Positions 7,834 through 15,258 of a stretch of DNA of 33,422 nt are shown here, piece by piece (position 1 is the first letter of the stretch; every line of letters starts with the position of its first letter). Location of the stretch: positions 1 to 33,422 of the forward strand of contig JARRJS010000075.1 of the NCBI GenBank assembly GCA_037388885.1. The letters are read 5' to 3'. The position numbers and the translations under genes are program-made. The notes under the pieces are model-generated. The model ran no database searches and was not told where the DNA came from. It worked only from the letters and a program-made list of their open reading frames with translations. The DNA comes from JARRJS01 sp037388885 (GTDB taxonomy: Bacteria > Gemmatimonadota > Gemmatimonadetes > Longimicrobiales > RSA9).

Positions 7834-10149
7834 CTATGTGTTCATGCGCGCCGAAGCCACCACGGCTTGTCCGTAACTGATGGCGCCGTCGTTGGGACCC
7901 AGCGTCCGCGGAATCAACGTCCGGAGCCCCGCTTGCTCGAGCCGGCGAGTGACACCGTCCAGGAGCCGGACGTTCTGGAAACAACCGCCGCCCAGCACCA
8001 CCGTATCCAGTCCGTGGTCGTTGCACAGGCGGATGGCGAGCTCGGCGGAAGCCGCGGCCACGCTCTCGTGGAAGCGTCCGGCCAGCTCGGCCACCGGCGT
8101 GCCCCGCTGCCTGAGCGTGCCCAGGGCTTCCAGCAGCGGGAGCGGGTCCAGGACCCAGACGCCGTCGTCGCCCAGCAAAGCCGGGAAGGGCAGTGACTCG
8201 GCCGGAGTCCTTCCCGCCAGCGATTCCAGCTCCATGGGCGCCTGCCCTTCGAAGTAGGACACCGCGCGGACGCCCAGGACCGCGGCGGCTGCATCGAAGA
8301 GCCTGCCCATGGAGGAGGCCTCGGGCGCGTTCACGCCGCGCGCCAGCTGCTGCTCGGCGGTGCTCCGCTTCCGAGGCGGCACCTCACGGAAGGCCAGCTC
8401 AAAGGCGGGGCCCGCTGCGGAAGCCATTGCCAGATACCCGAGCGCTGAGCGCCACGGTGCGCGGGCCGCTGCATCTCCTCCGGGAAGCGGGGCGTAGCGC
8501 AAGTGACCTACCCTCTGGAAGCCTGTGAGCCCGGACCGCAGGAACTCCGACCCCCAGACCTTCCCGTCCGCACCGTATCCGGTGCCGTCGAAGGCGAGGC
8601 CCAACACGTCGCCCGCTTCGAGGTGCTCTCCCTGCACTGCCGCTATATGGGCGTGGTGGTGCTGCACAGGCGGAAGCTCCGGCAGGCCGCACTCCTCCGC
8701 CACACGGGTGGAGAGGTATCCCGGATGGAGGTCGCGTACCACCGCTTCCGGTGCCAGCCGAAAAAGGGTCTGGAAGCGCTCGCGCACGTCCTGGAAGTGG
8801 GCCAGGTTCTCCAGGTTCTCCAGGTCGCCTACATGCTGGCTGACCCACGCGTCGCCTTCCTGCGCCAGGGTCAGCGTGTTCTTGAGGTGCGGCCCCACCG
8901 CCAGGAACGGGCGCCGCGCGGGCACCGGCAGGGGTAGCGGCAACGGCGCGTATCCCCGTGCGCGGCGCAGGAAGATGTGGCCTGCCGACACCGCCCGCGC
9001 CAACGAGTCGTCGTAGCGCGCCACGATCTCACGGTCGTGGAGGAGAAACGCATCGACCACGTCGCGCAAGCGGCGACGGGCTTCGTCGTTGGCGATGGCG
9101 ATGGGCTCGTCGCTGACGTTGCCGCTGGTCATGACCAGAGGACACGCCACCTCGTCCAGCAGCAGCAAATGCAGGGGCGTGTACGCCAGCATGATGCCCA
9201 CCGTGGACAATCCCGGGGCGATGGCGGCCGCCAGGTCCGCGTCGTGCCGCCGTTCCAGGACCACGATGGGCCGCTCTCTGGACGTGAGTAGCGCCGCCTC
9301 GCCAGGCGATACGTGGGCCAACCGGCATGCGTCCTCCAGGCTCCGGACCATGACCGCCAGCGGCTTCGCCTCCCGGTGTTTGCGCGCGCGCAGCCGCCGC
9401 ACCGTCAGCTCGTCCCTGGCGTCGCAGGCCACGTGAAAACCACCCAGACCCCGCACCGCGACGATCTGCCCGCGCAGCAACAGCTCACCAGCCGCGCGAA
9501 GCGCCGGATCGCCGTGCAGGGTCGTCACGCCGGCCGCCTCCAGCCACACCCGGGGCCCGCAGACCGGACAGGAGTTGGTCTCCGAGTGGTACCGGCGGTC
9601 TGCCGGGTCGCGGTACTCGCGGGTGCACGCCGGGCACTGGGTGAAGGCGGACATGGTGCTCCGTTCCCGGTCGTACGGCATGGACTCGATGACCGTGAAG
9701 CGGGGGCCACAGTCCGTACAGGTGATGAACGGGTAACGGTATCGGCGGTTGCCCGGATCCCGGAGCTCCGCCGCGCATGCCGGGCACACCGCCACATCCG
9801 GAGACACGGGAAGGCGTCCCGACGGCGCCGCGTCGCTCACCAGGACCTGGAAGTCGGGGGTGCCGGACCAGCGCGCGGGCGCCACGTCCAACGTGTCGAT
9901 GCGCGTCAGGGGTGGCGCCTGGGTACGGAGCATCTCGAGGAACGGCTGCAGGGCGCTGTCGTCCCCCTCCGCCAGGATACGCACAGACCCCACCTCGTTG
10001 CGCACCCACCCGTGCACACCGTGTTCCAGGGCCAGACGATGGACGAAGGGCCGGAAGCCCACACCCTGGACCACGCCGCGGATGTGGACTTCAATGGCGC
10101 GGTGCTGCGCCGGTGGGTCCTGGCTCCAGACAGGGAGCGTGTCGGCCAC
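7834..10149 (-). CDS. hypF: Carbamoyltransferase HypF
   Basis: The protein has 771 residues with all four domains in order. The acylphosphatase domain opens with RGVVQGVGFRPFVHRLA. The double zinc finger comprises VCPACAAEL, ITCTDCGPRF, QCPACTREY and SCPVCGP. The YrdC-like domain includes RKHREAKPLAVMV and PLVMTSGNVSDEPI. The Kae1-like domain includes VQHHHAHIAAVQ and LAFDGTGYGADGKVWGSEF. HypF uses carbamoyl phosphate and ATP to carbamoylate the C-terminal Cys of HypE, making the precursor of cyanide. The start is GTG at 10149, 2 nt after the hypB stop. The C-terminus GPNDGAISYGQAVVA is the normal end of the family. Confidence 0.97.
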   Translation of the reverse strand: MADTLPVWSQDPPAQHRAIEVHIRGVVQGVGFRPFVHRLALEHGVHGWVRNEVGSVRILAEGDDSALQPFLEMLRTQAPPLTRIDTLDVAPARWSGTPDFQVLVSDAAPSGRLPVSPDVAVCPACAAELRDPGNRRYRYPFITCTDCGPRFTVIESMPYDRERSTMSAFTQCPACTREYRDPADRRYHSETNSCPVCGPRVWLEAAGVTTLHGDPALRAAGELLLRGQIVAVRGLGGFHVACDARDELTVRRLRARKHREAKPLAVMVRSLEDACRLAHVSPGEAALLTSRERPIVVLERRHDADLAAAIAPGLSTVGIMLAYTPLHLLLLDEVACPLVMTSGNVSDEPIAIANDEARRRLRDVVDAFLLHDREIVARYDDSLARAVSAGHIFLRRARGYAPLPLPLPVPARRPFLAVGPHLKNTLTLAQEGDAWVSQHVGDLENLENLAHFQDVRERFQTLFRLAPEAVVRDLHPGYLSTRVAEECGLPELPPVQHHHAHIAAVQGEHLEAGDVLGLAFDGTGYGADGKVWGSEFLRSGLTGFQRVGHLRYAPLPGGDAAARAPWRSALGYLAMASAAGPAFELAFREVPPRKRSTAEQQLARGVNAPEASSMGRLFDAAAAVLGVRAVSYFEGQAPMELESLAGRTPAESLPFPALLGDDGVWVLDPLPLLEALGTLRQRGTPVAELAGRFHESVAAASAELAIRLCNDHGLDTVVLGGGCFQNVRLLDGVTRRLEQAGLRTLIPRTLGPNDGAISYGQAVVASARMNT

Positions 10150-10151
10150 CG

Positions 10152-10823
10152 TCAGGCTCCGGCCGGCGCACGGGCCTGGGCCCGGAGGAACGCGTACCAG
10201 GTGTGCAGGCCCTCGCCGGTGAGAGCGGACGTGAAGAAGAACTCCAGCTCAGGGTTCACCTCGTGGGCGCACGCCACCGCCTTGTCCACATCGAACGGTA
10301 CGTAAGGCAGGAGGTCCACCTTGTTCAGGACGGCGTACTTCGCCATGCGGAACATCTTGGGATACTTGAGCGGCTTGTCCTCACCTTCGGTGACGGAAAA
10401 GACCACGACCTTGGCCGTCTCGCCCAGGTCCCAGCTTGCGGGGCACACCAGGTTCCCGACGTTTTCCACGAACACGAGGTCCAGGTCGGCCAGCTCCAGA
10501 CCATCCAGTGCCGCTGCCACCTGGCGTGCGTCCAGGTGGCAACCGCCGCCCGTGACCACGGCGTGGACCAGACGGTCCGTCCACCGGGCCAGCCGGTCGG
10601 CGTCGTTCTCCGTCTGCACGTCGCCGGCGACGACGGCCATGCTGAGCTCCGGCCCCAGCTCCTGCAGGGTGCGCTCCAGCAGCGTCGTCTTCCCGGACCC
10701 CGGCGATGACACCAGGTTCAGCGAGACGACGCCGTAAGTCTCCAGACGGCGGCGGATGTCGGCCGCCAGCTCGTCGTTCTTCGCCATGACGCGCTCGCGC
10801 ACCTCAATGCGTCGGACCGCCAT
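10152..10823 (-). CDS. hypB: Hydrogenase nickel-insertion GTPase HypB (short form)
   Basis: The protein has 223 residues and is a SIMIBI-class GTPase. It shows a P-loop SSPGSGKTTLLERT, GDVQTENDADRL, the metal-binding GGGCHLDARQV, ENVGNLVCPASWDLGE and the G4 motif NKVD. It lacks both the N-terminal CxxCGC site and any His-rich stretch found in longer HypB proteins, leaving only the G-domain Cys/His site. The start at 10823 (second of two ATGs) is 6 nt after GGAGG and overlaps hypA by 20 nt. HypB and HypA deliver nickel to the large subunit. The missing storage sites may be offset by the His-rich permease in the same operon; that link is inference. Confidence 0.95.
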   Translation of the reverse strand: MAVRRIEVRERVMAKNDELAADIRRRLETYGVVSLNLVSSPGSGKTTLLERTLQELGPELSMAVVAGDVQTENDADRLARWTDRLVHAVVTGGGCHLDARQVAAALDGLELADLDLVFVENVGNLVCPASWDLGETAKVVVFSVTEGEDKPLKYPKMFRMAKYAVLNKVDLLPYVPFDVDKAVACAHEVNPELEFFFTSALTGEGLHTWYAFLRAQARAPAGA

Positions 10824-11064
10824 CATCGACCTCCAGATAGGTGACACGCAGATCATCGCCCGGGTCCATGGACATGACCACCCGGGCGCCTTCGAACGGT
10901 GGATGCGCAAGAAGAGCCTGCAGGCAGAACTCCAGATTTTCCGGCTCCACTCCCGAGTCGGCGCCCACGAGCAGGCCGACCTCGCGGACCCGTGGAAGGG
11001 TCTCCCGCCCCACCTGCTCCTCCGCGATGCGGCAGATCTCGAGGGCAAGGCTCATCTCATGCAC
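10804..11064 (-). CDS. hypA: HypA-like nickel metallochaperone lacking the zinc ribbon
   Basis: The protein has 86 residues; HypA is usually about 113-118. It starts MHEMSLALEICRIAEEQV, with the MHE nickel-binding N-terminus, and continues VREVGLLVGADSGVEPENLEF and PFEGARVVMSMD, so the nickel-binding domain is intact. It ends with DDLRVTYLEVDDG, the last strand of HypA. The stretch that should lie between, the zinc ribbon with two CxxC pairs, is missing cleanly and in frame. The only cysteines are two isolated ones near residues 11 and 47. The position in the operon (before hypB, overlapping the protease by 8 nt) leaves no doubt about identity. Whether it still folds or docks normally is open. 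Confidence 0.85.
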   Translation of the reverse strand: MHEMSLALEICRIAEEQVGRETLPRVREVGLLVGADSGVEPENLEFCLQALLAHPPFEGARVVMSMDPGDDLRVTYLEVDDGGPTH

Positions 11065-11626
11065 GCGGACTCTCCTTCAGGGTCCCGTTCGATGGAAGCA
11101 CGCAGGGCTCACCTACGTCGTGACCCCAAGCCCGGAGCTGCGCCACGGCGGCCTCGATCAGCTCGGGCAGCGCCCGGGCGACGGTGGCCGACAAACCGTC
11201 GTGCAGCTCCACCGCCTCGGGCTCGACTCCCAGAACCACGACCATCGGCGGAAAGGTACCCCTCAGCTCGGCCACGGCGAAGACCTCGCGCAGGTCGATC
11301 TGGTGTGGGGACACCTTCTGATAGAGGAGTCGCGGCAGCTCGTCCTTCTCCAGCCGCACCACGGTGCCCGGCTTCACGCCCTCGTGGATCGCGTCCAGCA
11401 GCAGGAGGCGCTCGGCATCCTCGATCTCCGGCAGGAGCTGCATGCCCCACGTGCCCCCGTCCAGGAGAGACACCCCATCGACAGAGCCGACGGTGCGGCG
11501 CAGCAGCTCCACGGCTGCCACGCCCACGCCGTCGTCCCCCATCAGGGGACTGCCTACGCCGATCACCACGGTGCGCGTGCCGGCCACCGTCTCAGTCGTC
11601 GACGAACTCGATGTCGTCGCGGACAT
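11057..11626 (-). CDS. hyaD: Hydrogenase maturation endopeptidase (HyaD/HupD family)
   Basis: This is the nickel-dependent checkpoint peptidase that trims the large-subunit C-terminus after metal insertion. It shows VVIGVGSPLMGDDGVGVAAV (the metal-binding Asp-Asp region), LLDGGTWGMQLLP, LLLLDAIHEGVKPGTVVRL and SPHQIDLREVF (the His ligand). The start is uncertain. ATG at 11626 (189 residues) overlaps the cytochrome gene, GTG at 11638 is longer, and GTG at 11587 would begin just 4 nt after the cytochrome stop and five residues before the conserved core. The operon's tight spacing makes 11587 attractive. Its substrate is the large subunit at 12317-14032, whose predicted tail after DPCMACGVH is 16 residues. 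Confidence 0.93.
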   Translation of the reverse strand: MSATTSSSSTTETVAGTRTVVIGVGSPLMGDDGVGVAAVELLRRTVGSVDGVSLLDGGTWGMQLLPEIEDAERLLLLDAIHEGVKPGTVVRLEKDELPRLLYQKVSPHQIDLREVFAVAELRGTFPPMVVVLGVEPEAVELHDGLSATVARALPELIEAAVAQLRAWGHDVGEPCVLPSNGTLKESPRA

Positions 11627-12320
11627 ACCGGCCGCCACCTACCATCGAGGAGATGCGGCTCTCCTGGTGCAGAACGTCCGCGCGGACAGTCAGGTATACG
11701 TGGGTCGGAAGGAAGATGACCCAGATCCACGCGAGGATGTGGTGGAAGAACCGCGCGATCTGCTCTCCCCCGAAAGCCACCCCGACCCAGCCGAACACCG
11801 TCGCGAAAAAGCCTCCCGGATTCGACAGGCCGAACATGTAGAACCCGGTGAAGATCTCGACGATAGCCACTAGGTAGAGGAACGAGTACGTGGCCTGCTG
11901 CAGCGGGTTGTGGCCCAGGTAGTGGGGCGCCCTCCAAGGCTGGACGAAGAGGTACTTCTTGATGACCAGCCACATGTTCTTCCAGTCCTCCTTCCGATAC
12001 GGAAGGAGGGCCTGCCACCGCTCGAACCGGTTCCCGACGAAGAGCCAGTAGACGCGCAGCAGGGCGGTCGCCACCAGGAGGCCCGCCGCCGTGAAGTGCA
12101 CGAAGCGGACGCGGCCCATGAGGAAGTGGTTGGCCGGCGCACCCGTGGTGATGAAGTACGGGCGTCCGATGTAGAAGCCCGTCACCACCAGCGTGAGGAT
12201 GCACAGCACGGAGACCCAGTGCATGGAGCGCACGACCCAGTGCCACAGGTAAACCCGCTTGTACTTCACCGGCGCCCCGGCGGTGAAGGACGCCTCGGTC
12301 GGCACGGCGTGAGCAGTCAT
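11592..12320 (-). CDS. hyaC: Ni/Fe-hydrogenase b-type cytochrome subunit
   Basis: The protein has 242 residues and belongs to the HyaC/HupC family. Four membrane helices carry the expected haem-b histidines: YLWHWVVRSMHWVSVLCI, FVHFTAAGLLVATALL, and FFHHILAWIWVIFLPTHVYL near the end. The linker RPYFITTGAPANHFLMGRVR and the PWRAPHYLGHNPLQQATY segment are family-typical. It anchors the periplasm-facing hydrogenase dimer to the membrane and passes H2-derived electrons to quinone. The ATG at 12320 overlaps the large-subunit stop as ATGA. The first 20 residues are an unconserved tail. Confidence 0.95.
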   Translation of the reverse strand: MTAHAVPTEASFTAGAPVKYKRVYLWHWVVRSMHWVSVLCILTLVVTGFYIGRPYFITTGAPANHFLMGRVRFVHFTAAGLLVATALLRVYWLFVGNRFERWQALLPYRKEDWKNMWLVIKKYLFVQPWRAPHYLGHNPLQQATYSFLYLVAIVEIFTGFYMFGLSNPGGFFATVFGWVGVAFGGEQIARFFHHILAWIWVIFLPTHVYLTVRADVLHQESRISSMVGGGRYVRDDIEFVDD

Positions 12321-14032
12321 CCGTTCACCCTCACCCGCGTGACCTCGCGTCCCTGCGCGTCCAGCACGTGGACGCCGCAGGCCATGCACGGATCGAAAGA
12401 GTGAATGGTGCGGAGGATCTCGAGAGGGCGCTCGGGATCCACCAGAGGATGGTTGTCCATGAGGGCCGACTCGTACGGGCCGGTAGCACCGTGCGTGTCC
12501 CTCGGCGAGCAATTCCAGGTGCTCGGGACCACGCACTGGTAGTGGGCGATCTTGCCACCCTGGATCTTCACCCAGTGTCCCAGAGCACCGCGGGCCGCCT
12601 CGAGGAATCCGTAGCCCTGAGCCGAGGCCGGCCACTTTTCCGGATCCCACCGCTCGCTGTTGAAGGTGGTGGTGTCTCCGGACCGGATGCGGGCGACCAG
12701 CGCGTTGTACCACGTCTCCATCCGACGGGCCAGCAAAACCGTCTCGGCGCCGCGGGCGGCGGTCCGGCCAAGGGTCGAGAAGAGCGCCCCGGGGCCGACC
12801 CCCAGCCTGCCCAGCGCTTCACCCACGACCTCCTTCGTGTCCGCGTGACCGGATGCGTACGCGACCAGCATACGCGCGAGCGGACCCACCTCCATCGGCC
12901 GGTCATCGTACCGGGGAGCCTTCATCCAGGTGTATTTGTCCAGGCCCTGGAGGTACGTCCAGGGTGGCTCGGGCCCGGTGTAGTGGGGCTTGGTCTCACC
13001 CTCATAGGGGTGGAGTGAAACCTTGTCACCCTCCTTGTAGTCGTACCAGGAGCTACTGATGTATTCCTTCACCTTCTTCTGGTCGTACGGGTGCACCTGG
13101 GAGAGATCGTTGTCGAAGATCACCCCGCTGGGCAGGTACATCGACTTGGCGTCCCGCCACTGGCCGTTGTCGGGGTACTCGCCCACCGACATGTAATTGG
13201 GAACTCCACCGCCGATCGCCGCCCAGTCCTTGTAGAACGACGCCACGGCCAGCAGGTCTGGCCAGTACACCTGCTCGACGAACTGGCGGGCTCGCGTGAT
13301 CATCCCGTGGATCTCCGTGAGGCTCTCGGCGTTGATGGTGGCGGTGCCGTCCAGGTTTATCGCCGATGCCATGCCCCCCACCAGGAAGTTGGGATGGGGA
13401 TTCTTGCCGCCGAAGATGGTGTGCAAGCGGATGACGTCCCGCTGCCAGTCCAGCGCCTCCAGGTAGTGGGCCACCGCCATGAGATTGGCCTCCGGCGGAA
13501 GCTTGTACGCGGGGTGCCCCCAGTACCCGTTGGTGAAGATGCCGAGCTGGCCCGACTTGACGAAGCCTTGCAACCGCTGCTGGACCTCGGCGAAATGGGT
13601 CGTCGAATTGTTGGGCCAGGGCGACAGGCTGGCGGCCAGACGCGCCGTAGCCGCGGGGTCAGCCGACAGCGCGCTCACTACGTCGACCCAGTCCAGGGCG
13701 TGCAGATGGTAGAAGTGGATCACGTGATCCTGCACCGTCTGCATGCCATGCACCATCGTGCGAATGAGACCGCCGGCGGGTGGCACATCGATATCCAGGG
13801 CGTCCTCCACGGCCCTGCAGGACGCGACGGCGTGCACCGTGGTGCAGACACCGCAGATCCGTTGAGTGAAGGCCCAGGCGTCCCGCGGGTCCCGGCCATT
13901 GAGGATGATCTCGATGCCTCGGAACTGGGTCGAGGACGCCCACGCGTTGGTGATGCGCCCACCGGTTTCCTCCACCTCGATTCGGAGGTGACCCTCGATG
14001 CGGGTGATCGGGTCCACGACGACTTTAGTCAT
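12317..14032 (-). CDS. hyaB: [NiFe] hydrogenase large subunit (group 1 uptake type)
   Basis: The protein has 571 residues. The first nickel-binding motif is RICGVCTTVHAVA (Cys60, Cys63) and the second is SFDPCMACGVH (Cys549, Cys552), followed by a 16-residue tail (VLDAQGREVTRVRVNG) that the neighbouring protease should remove after His555. N-terminal VDPITRIEGHLRIEV is the standard opening. GMASAINLDG and HYQCVVPSTWNCSPRD are also family-typical. It forms the catalytic dimer with the Tat-exported small subunit and is carried across the membrane with it, so it needs no signal of its own. The ATG at 14032 overlaps the small-subunit stop by 8 nt. Confidence 0.97.
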   Translation of the reverse strand: MTKVVVDPITRIEGHLRIEVEETGGRITNAWASSTQFRGIEIILNGRDPRDAWAFTQRICGVCTTVHAVASCRAVEDALDIDVPPAGGLIRTMVHGMQTVQDHVIHFYHLHALDWVDVVSALSADPAATARLAASLSPWPNNSTTHFAEVQQRLQGFVKSGQLGIFTNGYWGHPAYKLPPEANLMAVAHYLEALDWQRDVIRLHTIFGGKNPHPNFLVGGMASAINLDGTATINAESLTEIHGMITRARQFVEQVYWPDLLAVASFYKDWAAIGGGVPNYMSVGEYPDNGQWRDAKSMYLPSGVIFDNDLSQVHPYDQKKVKEYISSSWYDYKEGDKVSLHPYEGETKPHYTGPEPPWTYLQGLDKYTWMKAPRYDDRPMEVGPLARMLVAYASGHADTKEVVGEALGRLGVGPGALFSTLGRTAARGAETVLLARRMETWYNALVARIRSGDTTTFNSERWDPEKWPASAQGYGFLEAARGALGHWVKIQGGKIAHYQCVVPSTWNCSPRDTHGATGPYESALMDNHPLVDPERPLEILRTIHSFDPCMACGVHVLDAQGREVTRVRVNG

Positions 14033-15050
14033 GGGGTTCCTCCTCCGATTGGTCTTGCTGTGGCTTGGCGACCGGCAGGTCCACCGCCGGCTGGTGCGGC
14101 GTTTGACCCGTGCGCGCTCGATGGATGCCGGTGGCGATGGCATGAGCGGCCACGCCGGCCGTCGCGCCCAGGGCCAGAGACAGCCCGATGATGTCGGCGT
14201 TGCTCTCCACGCCGAAGCCTCCCACGTCCGGGAGCCGTCCATAGAAGGGTGTCATGACGTCCCAGAAGTTGCGCTCGGTGCACCCCAGGCACGGGTGCCC
14301 GGCGCCGATGGGCCAGCTCGTGTGGCTGTTCCACTGGATGACCGGGCACGGCGAGAAGGTCGCCGGACCTTTGCACCCCATTCCATAAAGGCACCACCCC
14401 TTGCGAGCCCCCTCGTCGTCAAAGGCCTGCACGTACTGGCCCGCGTCGAAGTGAGCACGCCGGGAGCACTGGTCGTGGATGCGCTTGCCGTACGCGAACA
14501 GAGGGCGCCCCTCGCCGTCCAGCTCCGGGAAACGGTTGAAGGTGAGGTAATGCACCACCGTAGCCGTGACGACATCTGCGATGGGTGGGCATCCGGAGAT
14601 GGTCACCACCGGCTTGTCTCGCACGATGTCCGCGACGCCGACGGCACCCGTGGGATTGGGCCGAGCCGCCTGCACCGATCCGAAATATGCGCAGGCACCC
14701 ACTGCCTTGACCGCGCCGGCGCCGGCGGCCGCTTCCTCCAGCACCTCGCGGCCGGTGCGCCCGCCGATCATCAGGTACATCCCGTTTTCCTCGAGAGGCA
14801 CGGGGTCCGAAGTGCGCAGAACGCTCTCGACGCACCCGGTGCACTCCTGAAGCTGCAGCCAGATCACCGAAGGCCGGCGTTGAGCCTCGAGCGCTTTGGC
14901 TACCCTGGGCGCCATGGCCTCGCCCAACCCCAGCAACACGGCGAGTTCGCCGCAGTATTTCAGGAATTGGCGGCGACTTACGCCGCGACGCTCGAGATGG
15001 TTAACCAGGGTTTCATTTTTCACCCACGGATGAGATAATGGCAGGTACAT
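14025..15050 (-). CDS. hyaA: [NiFe] hydrogenase small subunit, apparently lacking an internal segment
   Basis: The protein has 341 residues. A Tat signal with RRGVSRRQFLKY (about 21-32) precedes WLQLQECTGC (Cys70, Cys73), GACAYFGSVQ (Cys120) and SGCPPI (Cys154), the four ligands of a standard proximal [4Fe-4S] cluster. RIHDQCSRRAHFDAG, GWCLYGMGCKGP and GHPCLGCTERNFW supply the distal and medial clusters, and a C-terminal helix (about 290-315) anchors it. The two extra Cys of oxygen-tolerant enzymes are replaced by Gly72 and Ser125. Between VESVLRTSDP and VPLEENGMY, about 48 residues usual in the family are absent in frame. AAGGAGG lies 7 nt before the ATG. Confidence 0.93.
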   Translation of the reverse strand: MYLPLSHPWVKNETLVNHLERRGVSRRQFLKYCGELAVLLGLGEAMAPRVAKALEAQRRPSVIWLQLQECTGCVESVLRTSDPVPLEENGMYLMIGGRTGREVLEEAAAGAGAVKAVGACAYFGSVQAARPNPTGAVGVADIVRDKPVVTISGCPPIADVVTATVVHYLTFNRFPELDGEGRPLFAYGKRIHDQCSRRAHFDAGQYVQAFDDEGARKGWCLYGMGCKGPATFSPCPVIQWNSHTSWPIGAGHPCLGCTERNFWDVMTPFYGRLPDVGGFGVESNADIIGLSLALGATAGVAAHAIATGIHRARTGQTPHQPAVDLPVAKPQQDQSEEEPHD

Positions 15051-15258
15051 GCGGATACCTCCTTGGCGGATGGCAGAGCATCGGCATCGCACAACCTCGG
15101 CAGGAATTTTGGTGGGACAGATCCAGCATGCATGCGTCGGTGCTGCAAAGCAAGTGTGTGAGCGTGGGGAGGTTCGCCATTGCGGCATCGTCCGCGATGC
15201 ACCAACTCCTGTAGTTGTTGGAGAAACGTGAGGGCGACAACCAGACCGTGGAGCCCGG
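15051..15258. promoter_or_regulatory. Divergent intergenic region, hydrogenase operon / glycogen synthase
   Basis: The 208 nt between the two start codons must hold both promoters. On the minus side AAGGAGG precedes the small subunit; on the plus side GGAG precedes the glycogen synthase by 5 nt. CAACT-N5-AGTTG (15203-15217) is a perfect inverted repeat and a possible operator. I see no convincing -35/-10 pair and no GG-N10-GC sigma54 element in either direction. Confidence 0.4.

Noticed and set aside
12368..14191. Long plus-strand frames opposite the hydrogenase large subunit
   Set aside because: Antisense to the well-supported large-subunit gene; His/Val/Gly-rich composition without motifs.
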